Assembly: GCA_022788085.1 (NCBI GenBank)
Contig: JALEWA010000109.1
Span: 1-64,000, forward strand
Reading direction: 5' to 3'
Origin: Lachnospiraceae bacterium
GTDB taxonomy: Bacteria > Bacillota > Clostridia > Lachnospirales > Lachnospiraceae
Length of the DNA: 64,000 nucleotides
The notes under the pieces are model-generated. The model was not told where the DNA came from. It searched no databases and worked only from the letters and a program-made list of their open reading frames with translations. Positions 44,701 through 53,936 of this stretch are shown one piece after another (positions within the stretch are counted from its first letter, which is position 1; each line of letters opens with the position of its first letter). The translations under genes were made by a program, and so were the position numbers.

Positions 44701-46188
44701 ATGGACATCAATAATATGAAAGACTTTGACTTATACAATGATATCAGCAAACGTACAGGAGGAGAAATCTATATTGGTGTGGTAGGACCGGTTCGGACAG
44801 GAAAATCCACCTTTATAAAACGTTTTATGGATATATTGGTTCTTCCACGAATTGAAGATGAACATGAGAAAATACGTACCAGAGATGAACTTCCCCAAAG
44901 CAGTGGAGGAAAGACCATAACTACTACAGAACCGAAATTTATTCCAAAAGATGCAGCACAAATTGAAATCTGTGAGGGAGTCAATGTGAAAGTACGTTTA
45001 ATTGACTGTGTTGGCTATATGGTAGAAGGTGCAGCAGGCCATATGGAGGAGGATACAGAGAGAATGGTAAAAACCCCATGGTTTCAGGAGGAAATACCTT
45101 TTACGAAGGCTGCTGAAATCGGTACGAGAAAGGTAATTCAGGATCATTCAACAATTGGCATTGTGATTACTACAGATGGAAGCTTTGGCGAATTACCAAG
45201 AAATGTTTATCGTGATTCCGAAGAACAGACGATTATGGAATTGAAACATATTGGAAAACCGTTTGTCGTACTTCTAAACACAACAAAACCATTCAGCGAA
45301 GAAGCTAAAAATGAAGTAAGGGAAATGGAGAGCAGGTATGAGGTAAAAGCGATTCCAGTCAATATTGATCAGTTAAAGAAAGAAGACATTACTGAAATCC
45401 TGGAACAGGTTATGTATGAATTCCCGATTTCGGTATTGGAATTCTATGCTCCAAAGTGGATGGATATTATGTCAGTAAATAATCCAATGAAGCAGGACAT
45501 TATGGAAAAGCTAAGAGAAATCATGACAAAAGTACGTACTGTCAGGGATTTGCTTGAACAGGAAATTATGTTAGAAAGTGAATATGTGAAGCGTTGTAAG
45601 CTGGACCATGTAAATATTGCAGATGGAACTGCTGCTTATCAATTGGAAGCAGACAATCGTTATTATTATGACTTATTAAGTTCAATTACAGGAGAGCAGA
45701 TTACCGGAGAATATCAACTCATGCAACTTTTGCAGACACTTGCAGAGATGAAGAAAGAGTACAATAAGGTACTGAATGCATTGGAAAGTGTACGCCAGAA
45801 AGGATATGGAGTAGTAACACCTGATAGAAAAGAAATTACGCTGGAGGATCCAACTCTGATTCGTCATGGAGGAAAATTTGGTGTGAAGATTAAGGCACAA
45901 AGCCCTTCTATACATATGATTAAGGCAAATATTGAGACAGAAATTGCTCCAATCGTAGGAACGCAACAACAGGCGCAGGACTTGATTCGATATATCTCTG
46001 ACGCAGAAACAACAAAGGATGGAATCTGGGAAACGAATATTTTCGGCAAAACGGTGGAACAACTTGTAAATGATGGAATTACAAGCAAGATTTCCATGAT
46101 AGGTGAGGAAAGTCAAGTGAAATTGCAAGATACCATGCAGAAAATCGTTAATGATTCCAGTGGTGGAATGGTATGTATCATTATCTGA
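44701..46188 (+). CDS. spoIVA: Stage IV sporulation protein A
   Basis: This 495-aa ATPase polymerises on the forespore surface and forms the basement layer of the spore coat. The Walker A GPVRTGKS is at residues 29-36, and the TRAFAC-like middle (IDCVGYMVEGA) and conserved C-terminal domain (ISMIGEESQVKLQDTMQKI) are complete. ATG 44701 is chosen over an in-frame ATG at 44683 inside the hairpin because AAAGGGG lies 8 nt upstream. Its presence is strong evidence for a spore-former. Confidence 0.96.
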   Translation: MDINNMKDFDLYNDISKRTGGEIYIGVVGPVRTGKSTFIKRFMDILVLPRIEDEHEKIRTRDELPQSSGGKTITTTEPKFIPKDAAQIEICEGVNVKVRLIDCVGYMVEGAAGHMEEDTERMVKTPWFQEEIPFTKAAEIGTRKVIQDHSTIGIVITTDGSFGELPRNVYRDSEEQTIMELKHIGKPFVVLLNTTKPFSEEAKNEVREMESRYEVKAIPVNIDQLKKEDITEILEQVMYEFPISVLEFYAPKWMDIMSVNNPMKQDIMEKLREIMTKVRTVRDLLEQEIMLESEYVKRCKLDHVNIADGTAAYQLEADNRYYYDLLSSITGEQITGEYQLMQLLQTLAEMKKEYNKVLNALESVRQKGYGVVTPDRKEITLEDPTLIRHGGKFGVKIKAQSPSIHMIKANIETEIAPIVGTQQQAQDLIRYISDAETTKDGIWETNIFGKTVEQLVNDGITSKISMIGEESQVKLQDTMQKIVNDSSGGMVCIII

Positions 46189-46197
46189 CAAATGGAG

Positions 46198-46223
46198 AGC
46201 CATTACTTGTGTAGTGGCTTTTT
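46198..46223 (+). terminator. Terminator after spoIVA
   Basis: A 9-bp stem (46198-46206 with 46211-46219, one wobble pair) and a short loop are followed by five T residues. Confidence 0.85.
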
Positions 46224-46312
46224 CATGTGTTATACTATATATTGTTCAGGCGTATCTATTAAGATTCTGGATATCTATGCATCTTATAAAGTAGACAAAA
46301 GAAAGGGGTATT

Positions 46313-47143
46313 ATGATGAATGAAATATATGAAAAGTTAAAAAAGTGTTATGATAGCGTAAGGACAAAGACGGATTTTGTGCCAAAAGTAGCGCTGGTGC
46401 TTGGTTCCGGTCTTGGTGATTATGCAAATGATATAAAGGTAGTAGCAGAGATTGATTATAAGGATATTGAAGGATTTCCGGTTTCTACTGTTCCGGGACA
46501 TGATGGGAAATTTATCTTTGGTTATGTAAATGATGTTCCTGTTGTCTGCATGAAGGGACGTGTACATTACTATGAAGGTTATCCAATTTCTGATGTTGTA
46601 TTGCCAACGAGACTGATGAAGCTACTTGGAGCCAGGATTCTGTTCCTTACAAATGCTTCCGGCGGTATGAACCGTGACTTCAAAGCCGGAGATCTGATGA
46701 TGATAAAGGATCATATTGGAATATTTGTACCAAATCCTTTAATTGGTGCCAATATAGATGAACTTGGAACAAGATTCCCGGATATGAGTCATGTATATGA
46801 TGAGGATTTGCAGGAAATCATTCGTAATACAGCAACGGAAAATAATATTAGCATAAAGGAAGGCGTCTATGTGCAACTGACAGGACCTTGTTATGAATCA
46901 CCGGCAGAGATTAAGATGCTTGCTCATTTTGCAGATGCAGTTGGTATGAGTACGGTTGTGGAAGCAATTGCAGCAAACCATTGTGGCATGAAAATATGTG
47001 GCATTTCCTGCGTTTGTAACCTTGCCGCCGGAATGAATCCAACTCCTTTGTCGCATAAAGAGGTACAGGAGGCAGCAGATAAGGCAGCTCCTGTGTTTAA
47101 AAAACTTGTAACAGAAACAATTACAAAATTTGGAAAAATTTAA
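46313..47143 (+). CDS. punA: Purine-nucleoside phosphorylase (trimeric, inosine/guanosine type)
   Basis: This enzyme cleaves inosine and guanosine with phosphate for purine salvage. VALVLGSGLGDYA is the phosphate-binding start, GRVHYYEGY and LTNASGGMN follow, and the base-binding Glu is in PCYESPAEI with GMSTVVEAIAANHCGM. The 276-aa length is typical. The start may instead be the ATG at 46316, which has better SD spacing. It is close to cdd, giving a nucleoside salvage pair. Confidence 0.93.
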   Translation: MMNEIYEKLKKCYDSVRTKTDFVPKVALVLGSGLGDYANDIKVVAEIDYKDIEGFPVSTVPGHDGKFIFGYVNDVPVVCMKGRVHYYEGYPISDVVLPTRLMKLLGARILFLTNASGGMNRDFKAGDLMMIKDHIGIFVPNPLIGANIDELGTRFPDMSHVYDEDLQEIIRNTATENNISIKEGVYVQLTGPCYESPAEIKMLAHFADAVGMSTVVEAIAANHCGMKICGISCVCNLAAGMNPTPLSHKEVQEAADKAAPVFKKLVTETITKFGKI

Positions 47144-47193
47144 GATTTTATTTATTGAAATAGAAACAAAAATATATTATTTATTATAATATC

Positions 47194-47227
47194 GTAACTG
47201 GAAAGTGCTGGATAGTTATGTAATTTG
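47194..47227 (+). repeat. Dispersed intergenic repeat, copy D
   Basis: GTAACT (47194-47199) pairs with AGTTAT (47214-47219, one wobble) around GGAAAGTGCTGGAT, a diverged copy of the element at 27116. It precedes cdd. Confidence 0.5.
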
Positions 47228-47248
47228 GAAAAGGGAAGGAATATGAAA

Positions 47249-47656
47249 ATGGACAACAGGGAATTAATCAGACTTGCGCTAGAGGCAAGACAGGCAGCAT
47301 ATGTTCCATACTCCGGATATAAAGTGGGTGCAGCCTTATTGACAAAAGCAGGTAAGGTTTATAAAGGCTGTAACATTGAAAATGCAAGCTATACACCAAC
47401 CAATTGTGCAGAGAGAACTGCTTTTTTTAAGGCAGTAAGTGAAGGCGAAAGAGAATTTGAAGCAATTGCAATCGTGGGTGGAAAAGGTGAATTGCCACAG
47501 GATTATGCATGGCCATGTGGTGTGTGCAGACAGGTTATGATGGAGTTCTGCAATCCCAAGACTTTTCACGTAATTACAGCAATTTCAGAAGAGGAATATT
47601 TGGACAAGACACTGGAGGAGATGCTTCCACACGGTTTCGGACCATCAAATTTATAG
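47249..47656 (+). CDS. cdd: Cytidine deaminase
   Basis: This 135-aa zinc enzyme deaminates cytidine and deoxycytidine to uridine forms. NCAERTAFF supplies Cys and the catalytic Glu, and PCGVCRQ supplies the other two zinc cysteines. Starts at 47243 and 47249 are both possible; the latter aligns with the family N-terminus (MDNRELIRLALEARQAAYVPYS). Confidence 0.93.
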   Translation: MDNRELIRLALEARQAAYVPYSGYKVGAALLTKAGKVYKGCNIENASYTPTNCAERTAFFKAVSEGEREFEAIAIVGGKGELPQDYAWPCGVCRQVMMEFCNPKTFHVITAISEEEYLDKTLEEMLPHGFGPSNL

Positions 47657-47668
47657 GGGGATTCTAAA

Positions 47669-49348
47669 ATGGAAGCAGTTATTTTGCTGATTTTGTGTTT
47701 TGCAGTCTTCCTTTATGTGATGATTCGTGGAGCAATAGATGAAAAAAAGGAAAAACAAAAATATGAAAGAAGATTAAGAGAGCAGTATGGACAATTCCCG
47801 GAAAGGGAATATTCAGAAGAGGAGCTGGAAACCATTACCAGATTATTTGCTTATCATCATGGTGAGGATTATCTTGATGATATTACATGGAATGATTTGG
47901 ATATGGACAGGATATTTGGTCTAATGAATCACACACAGTCCTCTTCAGGGGCAGAATATCTGTATGCAATGCTTCGAAAGCCAAAGCTTGATGGGCAGGA
48001 AATGAAAGGGCTTGAGGAACATATTTCTTATTTTCAGACGCAGGAAGAGGAAAGAGTACGTTTGCAGATGAAGCTGCATGAGCTTGGAAAATCAGGAAAG
48101 TATTCTATATTCGACTATCTGGAATACCTTGATACATTAGGAGAATGTAGTAACCGGAATCATTTGCTCATGCTGGCTGCTTTGCTGATTTCTTTTGGAA
48201 TTCTTTTTGTAGAGACTTCCCTTGGTGTAATACTATTAATTGCAGTATCAAGTATAAATATGATTTCTTATATGAAGGAAAAGAATACGATAACCCCATA
48301 TATAACAAGTTTTTCTTACATTATGCGTTTGCTGTATTGTGGAAGCGGTATTTTGGAAGAACCGCTACAGGTAATGGTTCCATATAAGGAAAAGCTTGGA
48401 AATGCTGTAAAGAAGCTTGCTCTAATACGGAAAAAATATCATTATCTGGTGAAAATGAATGCAAGCAGTGGGAATCCGCTGGAAATCGTGATTGTATATT
48501 TTAATATGATGACACACATTGATGTGATGCAATTTAATCGGATGGTGAGATTGGTAAAGGAACATAAAAAAGAAATCTATGAACTTGCAGAAGCAATAGG
48601 CTATCTTGATGCCGTTATTTCGGTAGGTGCATTTCGGGCTTCTCTGCTACATTATTGTGTACCAGAGCTTACAGAAGGAAAAGAAGTCACCTTACAGATA
48701 GAAGATGGATTTCATCCTGTGCTTTCGAATCCTGTAGTGAACAGTTTTACACAGGAACGTGGTATGCTGGTTACCGGTTCTAATGCATCCGGAAAATCCA
48801 CCTTTTTAAAAATGGTAGCAATTAATGCCATTTTAGCGCAGACGATTCATACATGTGCTGCTACAAGCTATCGGGGTGGTTTCTATAAAATCTACTCATC
48901 CATGGCACTGCGTGATGATTTAGGAGCTGGTGACAGCTACTATATTGTAGAGATTAAGGCGTTGAAACGAATTATGGATGCGGCAGATTGTGACAGCAGA
49001 AATCCACTTTTATGTTTTGTGGATGAGGTACTTAGAGGTACGAATACGGTAGAGAGAATCGCAGCATCTACGCAGATCATGGAAAGACTGTCAGAAAAAG
49101 GAATTTATTGTTTTGCTGCCACACATGATATTGAACTAACTCATTTATTGGAGGATAAGTATGACAATTACCATTTTGAAGAAGAGGTTAAGGATGGTGA
49201 TGTATTGTTCTCCTATCATTTGCTAAACGGCAGAGCTCAGACAAGAAATGCAATTAAGCTGTTGAAAGTAATTGGTTTCTCTGATGAAATTACAGAATGT
49301 GCGGAGGACCGGGCACAACGATTTATAAGAACCGGGCAATGGTCGTAA
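47669..49348 (+). CDS. MutS-family ATPase with N-terminal membrane segment
   Basis: This 559-aa protein has a hydrophobic N-terminus (residues 1-19) and another hydrophobic pair around 165-190 (LLMLAALLISFGILFVETSLGVILLIAV). A helical core follows, with a C-terminal MutS ATPase: Walker A GSNASGKST, then DDLGAGDSYYIVEIKALKRI and Walker B LLCFVDEVLRGTN. The mismatch-recognition domain is absent. It belongs to the membrane-linked MutS-like group of unknown function, not to classical mismatch repair. Confidence 0.85.
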   Translation: MEAVILLILCFAVFLYVMIRGAIDEKKEKQKYERRLREQYGQFPEREYSEEELETITRLFAYHHGEDYLDDITWNDLDMDRIFGLMNHTQSSSGAEYLYAMLRKPKLDGQEMKGLEEHISYFQTQEEERVRLQMKLHELGKSGKYSIFDYLEYLDTLGECSNRNHLLMLAALLISFGILFVETSLGVILLIAVSSINMISYMKEKNTITPYITSFSYIMRLLYCGSGILEEPLQVMVPYKEKLGNAVKKLALIRKKYHYLVKMNASSGNPLEIVIVYFNMMTHIDVMQFNRMVRLVKEHKKEIYELAEAIGYLDAVISVGAFRASLLHYCVPELTEGKEVTLQIEDGFHPVLSNPVVNSFTQERGMLVTGSNASGKSTFLKMVAINAILAQTIHTCAATSYRGGFYKIYSSMALRDDLGAGDSYYIVEIKALKRIMDAADCDSRNPLLCFVDEVLRGTNTVERIAASTQIMERLSEKGIYCFAATHDIELTHLLEDKYDNYHFEEEVKDGDVLFSYHLLNGRAQTRNAIKLLKVIGFSDEITECAEDRAQRFIRTGQWS

Positions 49349-49375
49349 GAGTAACTATTTAAGAAAGGAAAAGAT

Positions 49376-49861
49376 ATGTTTGTAAAAATATATACAGATG
49401 GAGCAGCAAGGGGAAATCCGGAAGGCCCCGGAGGATATGGAACGGTACTGCAATATGTGGATTCCAAGGGACAGCTTCATGAAAGAGAATTCTCAGCCGG
49501 ATATAAAAAGACAACCAATAACCGTATGGAGCTTATGGCGGTTATTACAGGCTTGGAGGCTTTAAATAAGACTTGCGAGGTTGAAATCATATCTGACTCT
49601 AAGTATGTGACAGATGCCTTTAACCAGCATTGGGTGGATGGATGGCTGAAGCGTGGTTGGAAGAACAGTAGCAAAGAACCTGTCAAAAATATTGATTTGT
49701 GGCAAAGATTACTTCGTGCAAAGGCACCTCATCAAGTGACATTTACCTGGGTGAAGGGGCATGCGGGGCATCCCGAGAATGAACGATGCGACAGGCTGGC
49801 TACAACAGCAGCGGATGGCAATAACCTACTTGACGATATAGTAGGCGAAGTGGTATTATAA
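49376..49861 (+). CDS. rnhA: Ribonuclease HI
   Basis: This 161-aa enzyme degrades RNA in RNA-DNA hybrids. The catalytic DEDD residues are in [45 protein letters not shown] and ERCDRLA. AAAGGA precedes the ATG. The hybrid-binding basic region ([16 protein letters not shown]) is present, as in E. coli. Confidence 0.95.
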   Translation: MFVKIYTDGAARGNPEGPGGYGTVLQYVDSKGQLHEREFSAGYKKTTNNRMELMAVITGLEALNKTCEVEIISDSKYVTDAFNQHWVDGWLKRGWKNSSKEPVKNIDLWQRLLRAKAPHQVTFTWVKGHAGHPENERCDRLATTAADGNNLLDDIVGEVVL

Positions 49862-49953
49862 TACTTAAGAAATCAGTAAATTTTGAAATTTTTGAATAAA
49901 TGTTACAAAATATTAATCTTAGCGATAGGATAAACAGAAGGGATGGAAAATAT

Positions 49954-50106
49954 ATGGCAAACTTTATTGAGTTTTTTAGAATGGTATTTTCTTATTTATT
50001 TGTTTTTGCTGTAATAATTGTAGTATCTGCTGCAGGAGCAATTGCAGGAGTAAAGCTATGGAAACCTAAGCAGAAGGTTGAGGAGAAGACGGAATCAGAA
50101 GCATAG
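49954..50106 (+). CDS. Small single-pass membrane protein
   Basis: This 50-aa protein has one hydrophobic helix (about 8-34, with GxxxG-like small residues AAGAIAG) followed by a charged tail (KPKQKVEEKTESEA). The start at 49954 is preferred to an upstream in-frame ATG because AGGGATGG is nearby. A terminator follows. The function is unknown. Confidence 0.6.
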   Translation: MANFIEFFRMVFSYLFVFAVIIVVSAAGAIAGVKLWKPKQKVEEKTESEA

Positions 50107-50122
50107 AATGTATTGATTATGT

Positions 50123-50152
50123 AAAGAGATCTCAAGAGAGGTCTCTTTTTTG
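50123..50152 (+). terminator. Terminator after the small membrane protein gene
   Basis: An 11-bp stem (50123-50133 with 50138-50148, one wobble) and an AAGA loop are followed by T residues. Confidence 0.9.
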
Positions 50153-50503
50153 TTTTGTTTTTGTAAAAAAACATTTTTTTGATTTGACATAATTGCTTTT
50201 TGAAAGAATTGTAGCATTTATATAAATAATTCATAGGATATCTGTTCAGTGTGTTCATTGACACTGGAAATGGATTACTCTATACTATTATATAGATACA
50301 AGATATTGTGCATGTAATGATAAAACATACAATATGAACACAATTTAGAGCACAAGAGATAGTTGTATGAATAATGTGAAAAAAGATAAGACATTTCAGT
50401 AATCCAGTTATATGATGTATGACTTGTGGGAGAAATATCGAAAATCTTCCAGAAGCATTACAAAAAAGGGGAATACAGTACATGAGCAAGGAGGAATCAA
50501 ATC
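50153..50503 (+). promoter_or_regulatory. nrdD regulatory region with promoter and NrdR boxes
   Basis: The promoter TTGACA (50258-50263), 17 nt, TATACT (50281-50286) is followed by two NrdR-like boxes. Box 1 at 50296-50311 matches 13 of 16 consensus positions, and box 2 at 50327-50342 keeps the ACAATAT half. Their starts are 31 bp apart, the phase typical of NrdR operators. An inverted repeat CAGTGT/ACACTG (50247-50252 with 50261-50266) also overlaps the -35. The remaining leader of about 160 nt shows nothing else. Confidence 0.7.
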
Positions 50504-52696
50504 ATGGGGAAAATGTTAGAGGATAACAAAGTAACAGAAGATATTGATTATGGAAGTCTTTATCAGCCGGCAAGAAAAACCTATGTTATTAAGAAGGACG
50601 GCAGTAAAGAACTTTTTAATGTACAGAAGGTAATTACCGCAGTAGGAAAATCTGCGTATAGAGCATTAACAAAGTTTTCAGATGAGGAAAAGAGACATAT
50701 TTGTGAATATGTTGTCAGCAAGGTAGATGAGATGGATGCTGATGAAGTGCCAATTCCGGTTATGCATAATATCGTGGAGAGTGCATTGGAGCAGGTCAAA
50801 CCGGTTGTCGCAAAGAGTTATCGCGACTATCGAAACTATAAGCAGGATTTCGTCCGTATGATGGATGACGTGTATAAGAAAAGCCAGTCAATTATGTATG
50901 TAGGTGATAAAGAGAACGCAAATACAGATTCGGCTCTTGTCTCTACCAAGCGTAGTTTGATTTTTAATCAGTTTAATAAGGAGCTATATCAGAAATTCTT
51001 CCTGACGACAGAAGAGATTCAGGCATGCCGTGACGGTTATATCTATATTCATGATATGTCTGCAAGAAGAGATACCATGAATTGCTGTCTTTTTGATGTA
51101 CAGAATGTATTGTCCGGCGGCTTTGAGATGGGTAATATCTGGTATAATGAGCCAAAGTCACTTGATGTTGCATTTGATGTTATTGGTGATATCGTTTTAA
51201 GTGCTGCAAGTCAGCAGTATGGTGGATTTACAGTGCCTGAAGTTGATAAGATTCTTGCACCTTATGCAGAAAAAACGTATAAATCCTCTTATGAAAAATA
51301 TATTCGTTTGGGAATCAGCGAGGAAAAAGCTGAAGAAGAAGCAATGGCAGATGTAAAGAGAGAATTTGACCAGGGCTTTCAGGGATGGGAATATAAGTTC
51401 AATACAGTAGCAAGCAGTCGTGGTGACTATCCTTTCATTACTGTAACAGCAGGTATCGGTACAGACCGTTTTGCAAAGATGGCAACTATTGAAATGCTGA
51501 ATGTAAGACGCAAGGGGCAGGGTAAGAAGGATTGTAAGAAGCCAGTTTTATTCCCTAAAATCGTCTTTTTATATGATGAGAACCTTCATGGACCGGGTAA
51601 GCCAATGGAGGATGTGTTCGAAGCTGGTGTAAGATGCTCTGCAAAAACAATGTATCCTGATTGGTTAAGCCTTACAGGCAAGGGGTATATAGCAAGTATG
51701 TACAAACAGTATGGTAAGGTAATCTCACCAATGGGATGTCGTGCATTTTTATCTCCATGGTATGAAAGAGGAGGCATGCATCCGGCAGACGAGAATGATA
51801 CTCCTGTCTTTGTAGGTCGTTTCAATATTGGTGCAGTTTCTTTACATTTACCTATGATTCTTGCAAAGGCAAGACAAGAAAGTAAGGATTTCTACGAGGT
51901 ACTTGATTACTATTTAAATTTAATCAGACAGCTTCATATCAGAACCTATGCTTATCTGGGTAATATGAGAGCTTCAACCAATCCACTTGCTTATTGTGAG
52001 GGTGGCTTCCTTGGTGGACATTTAAAGCTGAGTGATAAGATTAAGCCTTTACTCAAGTCAGCAACAGCTTCCTTTGGTATTACGGCATTCAATGAGCTTC
52101 AGATGCTCTATAACGGAAAGTCCTTAGTAGAGGATGGAGCATTTGCACTGGAAGTACTCGAATATATTAATAAAGAAGTAAACCGCTTTAAGGAGGAGGA
52201 TGGCAATCTGTATGCTATCTATGGAACACCTGCTGAGAATTTATGTGGTTTACAGGTGAAACAATTCCGTGCAAAATATGGTATTGTTGAGGGCGTTTCT
52301 GACAGAGAATATGTCAGCAACAGCTTCCACTGTCATGTGACAGAAGATATCACACCAATTCAGAAGCAGAATTTGGAATACCGGTTCTGGGAATTGTCTA
52401 ATGGTGGAAAGATTCAATATGTAAAATATCCGATTGACTACAATATTACTGCAATTAAGACTTTGGTAAGAAGAGCAATGGACATGGGATTTTATGAAGG
52501 TGTCAATTTGTCTTTGGCATATTGCGACGACTGTGGGCATCAGGAACTTGAGATGGACGTATGCCCGAAGTGTGGTAGTCGGAATCTGACTAAGATTGAT
52601 CGTATGAATGGTTATCTGTCTTATTCCCGTGTACATGGCGATACCAGACTGAATGATGCAAAAATGGCAGAAATTGCAGAAAGGAAGTCAATGTAG
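50504..52696 (+). CDS. nrdD: Anaerobic ribonucleoside-triphosphate reductase
   Basis: This 730-aa class III reductase makes dNTPs without oxygen. An N-terminal ATP-cone (about 24-115, YVIKKDGSKELFNVQKVITAVGKSAY) gives allosteric control. The zinc site has four cysteines (CDDC and CPKC, residues 674-690), and the radical glycine is Gly-703 in RMNGYLSYSR. nrdG follows after 1 nt. Upstream boxes suggest NrdR repression. Confidence 0.96.
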   Translation: MGKMLEDNKVTEDIDYGSLYQPARKTYVIKKDGSKELFNVQKVITAVGKSAYRALTKFSDEEKRHICEYVVSKVDEMDADEVPIPVMHNIVESALEQVKPVVAKSYRDYRNYKQDFVRMMDDVYKKSQSIMYVGDKENANTDSALVSTKRSLIFNQFNKELYQKFFLTTEEIQACRDGYIYIHDMSARRDTMNCCLFDVQNVLSGGFEMGNIWYNEPKSLDVAFDVIGDIVLSAASQQYGGFTVPEVDKILAPYAEKTYKSSYEKYIRLGISEEKAEEEAMADVKREFDQGFQGWEYKFNTVASSRGDYPFITVTAGIGTDRFAKMATIEMLNVRRKGQGKKDCKKPVLFPKIVFLYDENLHGPGKPMEDVFEAGVRCSAKTMYPDWLSLTGKGYIASMYKQYGKVISPMGCRAFLSPWYERGGMHPADENDTPVFVGRFNIGAVSLHLPMILAKARQESKDFYEVLDYYLNLIRQLHIRTYAYLGNMRASTNPLAYCEGGFLGGHLKLSDKIKPLLKSATASFGITAFNELQMLYNGKSLVEDGAFALEVLEYINKEVNRFKEEDGNLYAIYGTPAENLCGLQVKQFRAKYGIVEGVSDREYVSNSFHCHVTEDITPIQKQNLEYRFWELSNGGKIQYVKYPIDYNITAIKTLVRRAMDMGFYEGVNLSLAYCDDCGHQELEMDVCPKCGSRNLTKIDRMNGYLSYSRVHGDTRLNDAKMAEIAERKSM

Positions 52697-52697
52697 A

Positions 52698-53303
52698 ATG
52701 AGATATCATAATATTACAAAAGACGATATGCTGAATGGCGATGGATTACGTGTTGTATTGTGGGTAGCAGGATGCTCACACTGTTGCAAAGGCTGCCAAA
52801 ATCCCATGACATGGGATCCGGACGGAGGATTACTATTTGATGATGCTGCAAAGCAGGAGATTTTTGACCAGCTTGACCAGCCATATATTGCAGGAATTAC
52901 TTTTTCCGGTGGAGATCCGCTTCATTGTGCCAATAGAGAAGATGTAAAGAATCTGATGATAGAGATTAAGGAAAAATATCCTGATAAGACAATCTGGCTT
53001 TATACAGGTGATAGCTGGAAGAATATCATGCATTATCCAATGATGAAATACATTGATGTTTTGGTTGATGGGGAATTTAAGCAGGATTTAAGAGATGTAA
53101 CTCTTTTATGGAAGGGAAGCAGCAATCAACGGGTTATTGATGTACAGGCTACCTTGAAGCAGGAGGATAGTTCAGTTCCGGTGCTTTATTGTAATGATCA
53201 TGATGACATTCCAATGGGTAGAGAGACAAGCAGTGCAAGGATAGATATGGATGAGAATATTGTTAATTTTAAGCCCGGTATAGATGTCGCCTGCGATGCA
53301 TAA
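52698..53303 (+). CDS. nrdG: Anaerobic ribonucleotide reductase activating protein
   Basis: This 201-aa radical SAM activase generates the glycyl radical on NrdD. The CxxxCxxC cluster motif is CSHCCKGC (Cys-26, 30 and 33, with an extra Cys-29), and GGDPL binds SAM. ATG 52698 directly follows the nrdD stop and matches the family N-terminus (MRYHNITKDD); an upstream in-frame ATG inside nrdD is rejected. Confidence 0.95.
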   Translation: MRYHNITKDDMLNGDGLRVVLWVAGCSHCCKGCQNPMTWDPDGGLLFDDAAKQEIFDQLDQPYIAGITFSGGDPLHCANREDVKNLMIEIKEKYPDKTIWLYTGDSWKNIMHYPMMKYIDVLVDGEFKQDLRDVTLLWKGSSNQRVIDVQATLKQEDSSVPVLYCNDHDDIPMGRETSSARIDMDENIVNFKPGIDVACDA

Positions 53304-53315
53304 ATAAAAATTTTT

Positions 53316-53351
53316 GAGTCTGTGACTGTTCTGCTAAGCAGCCACAGACTT
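53316..53351 (+). terminator. Probable terminator hairpin after nrdG
   Basis: A stem of about 13 bp with one mismatch (53316-53328 with 53339-53351) is present. The T tract is weak, so efficiency is uncertain. Confidence 0.55.
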
Positions 53352-53383
53352 ACTTGATTTCATAGAAAGGTATATAGATATAG

Positions 53384-53839
53384 ATGATAAATATTAAGAT
53401 TAAGTATTTTAACGATAAAGTAGAAAAACTGACTAAGATTACAAAGGGAAACTGGATTGATTTAAGAGCAGCCCAGGATGTAACGTTAAAGGCTGGTGAA
53501 TTTAAACTGATTCCATTGGGAATCGCTATGGAGCTTCCAAGAGGCTATGAGGCGCATGTGGTACCAAGAAGTTCAACTTTTAAGAATTATGGCATTATAC
53601 AGGTTAATCATCAGGGCGTAATTGATGGACCTGACCGTGAAACAGGAGAAGGTGGCTATTGTGGAAACGATGATCAATGGTTTATGCCTGTGTATGCTCT
53701 TAGAGATACTCAGATTCATTTAAATGATAGAATCTGCCAATTCCGTATTATGGAACAGCAGCCGGAAATCAATTTCGAAGAGGTAGCTGAATTATCAGGC
53801 CCAAACAGAGGAGGACATGGAAGTACCGGAAAGCAATAA
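53384..53839 (+). CDS. dut: dUTP diphosphatase (trimeric type)
   Basis: This 151-aa enzyme hydrolyses dUTP to dUMP, keeping uracil out of DNA. Motif 1 (IDLRAAQDV), motif 2 (PRSST), motif 4 (RICQFRIM) and motif 5 ([11 protein letters not shown]) are present. Motif 3 is unusual: [22 protein letters not shown], where the usual form is GVIDxxYxG, so about eight residues are inserted before a phage-like YCGNDDQW. It follows the nrdDG operon and is functionally linked through dNTP metabolism. Confidence 0.88.
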   Translation: MINIKIKYFNDKVEKLTKITKGNWIDLRAAQDVTLKAGEFKLIPLGIAMELPRGYEAHVVPRSSTFKNYGIIQVNHQGVIDGPDRETGEGGYCGNDDQWFMPVYALRDTQIHLNDRICQFRIMEQQPEINFEEVAELSGPNRGGHGSTGKQ

Positions 53840-53861
53840 ATTAATAAAAATAAAAAATATA

Positions 53862-53890
53862 TTGCGAAAAAATTAAATATTTGTTACAAT
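53862..53890 (+). promoter_or_regulatory. Sigma-A promoter of the CAP protein gene
   Basis: TTGCGA (53862-53867), a 17-nt spacer and TACAAT (53885-53890) lie about 46 nt before the start codon. Confidence 0.65.
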
Positions 53891-53936
53891 ACCATATGTA
53901 CATAAGAGATTACAGCTTGCATGAGGGGATTGACAT

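Noticed and set aside
47669..49348. Classical mismatch repair MutS
   Set aside because: The ATPase domain is MutS-like, but the mismatch-binding domain is missing and the N-terminus is membrane-associated, so only family membership is called.
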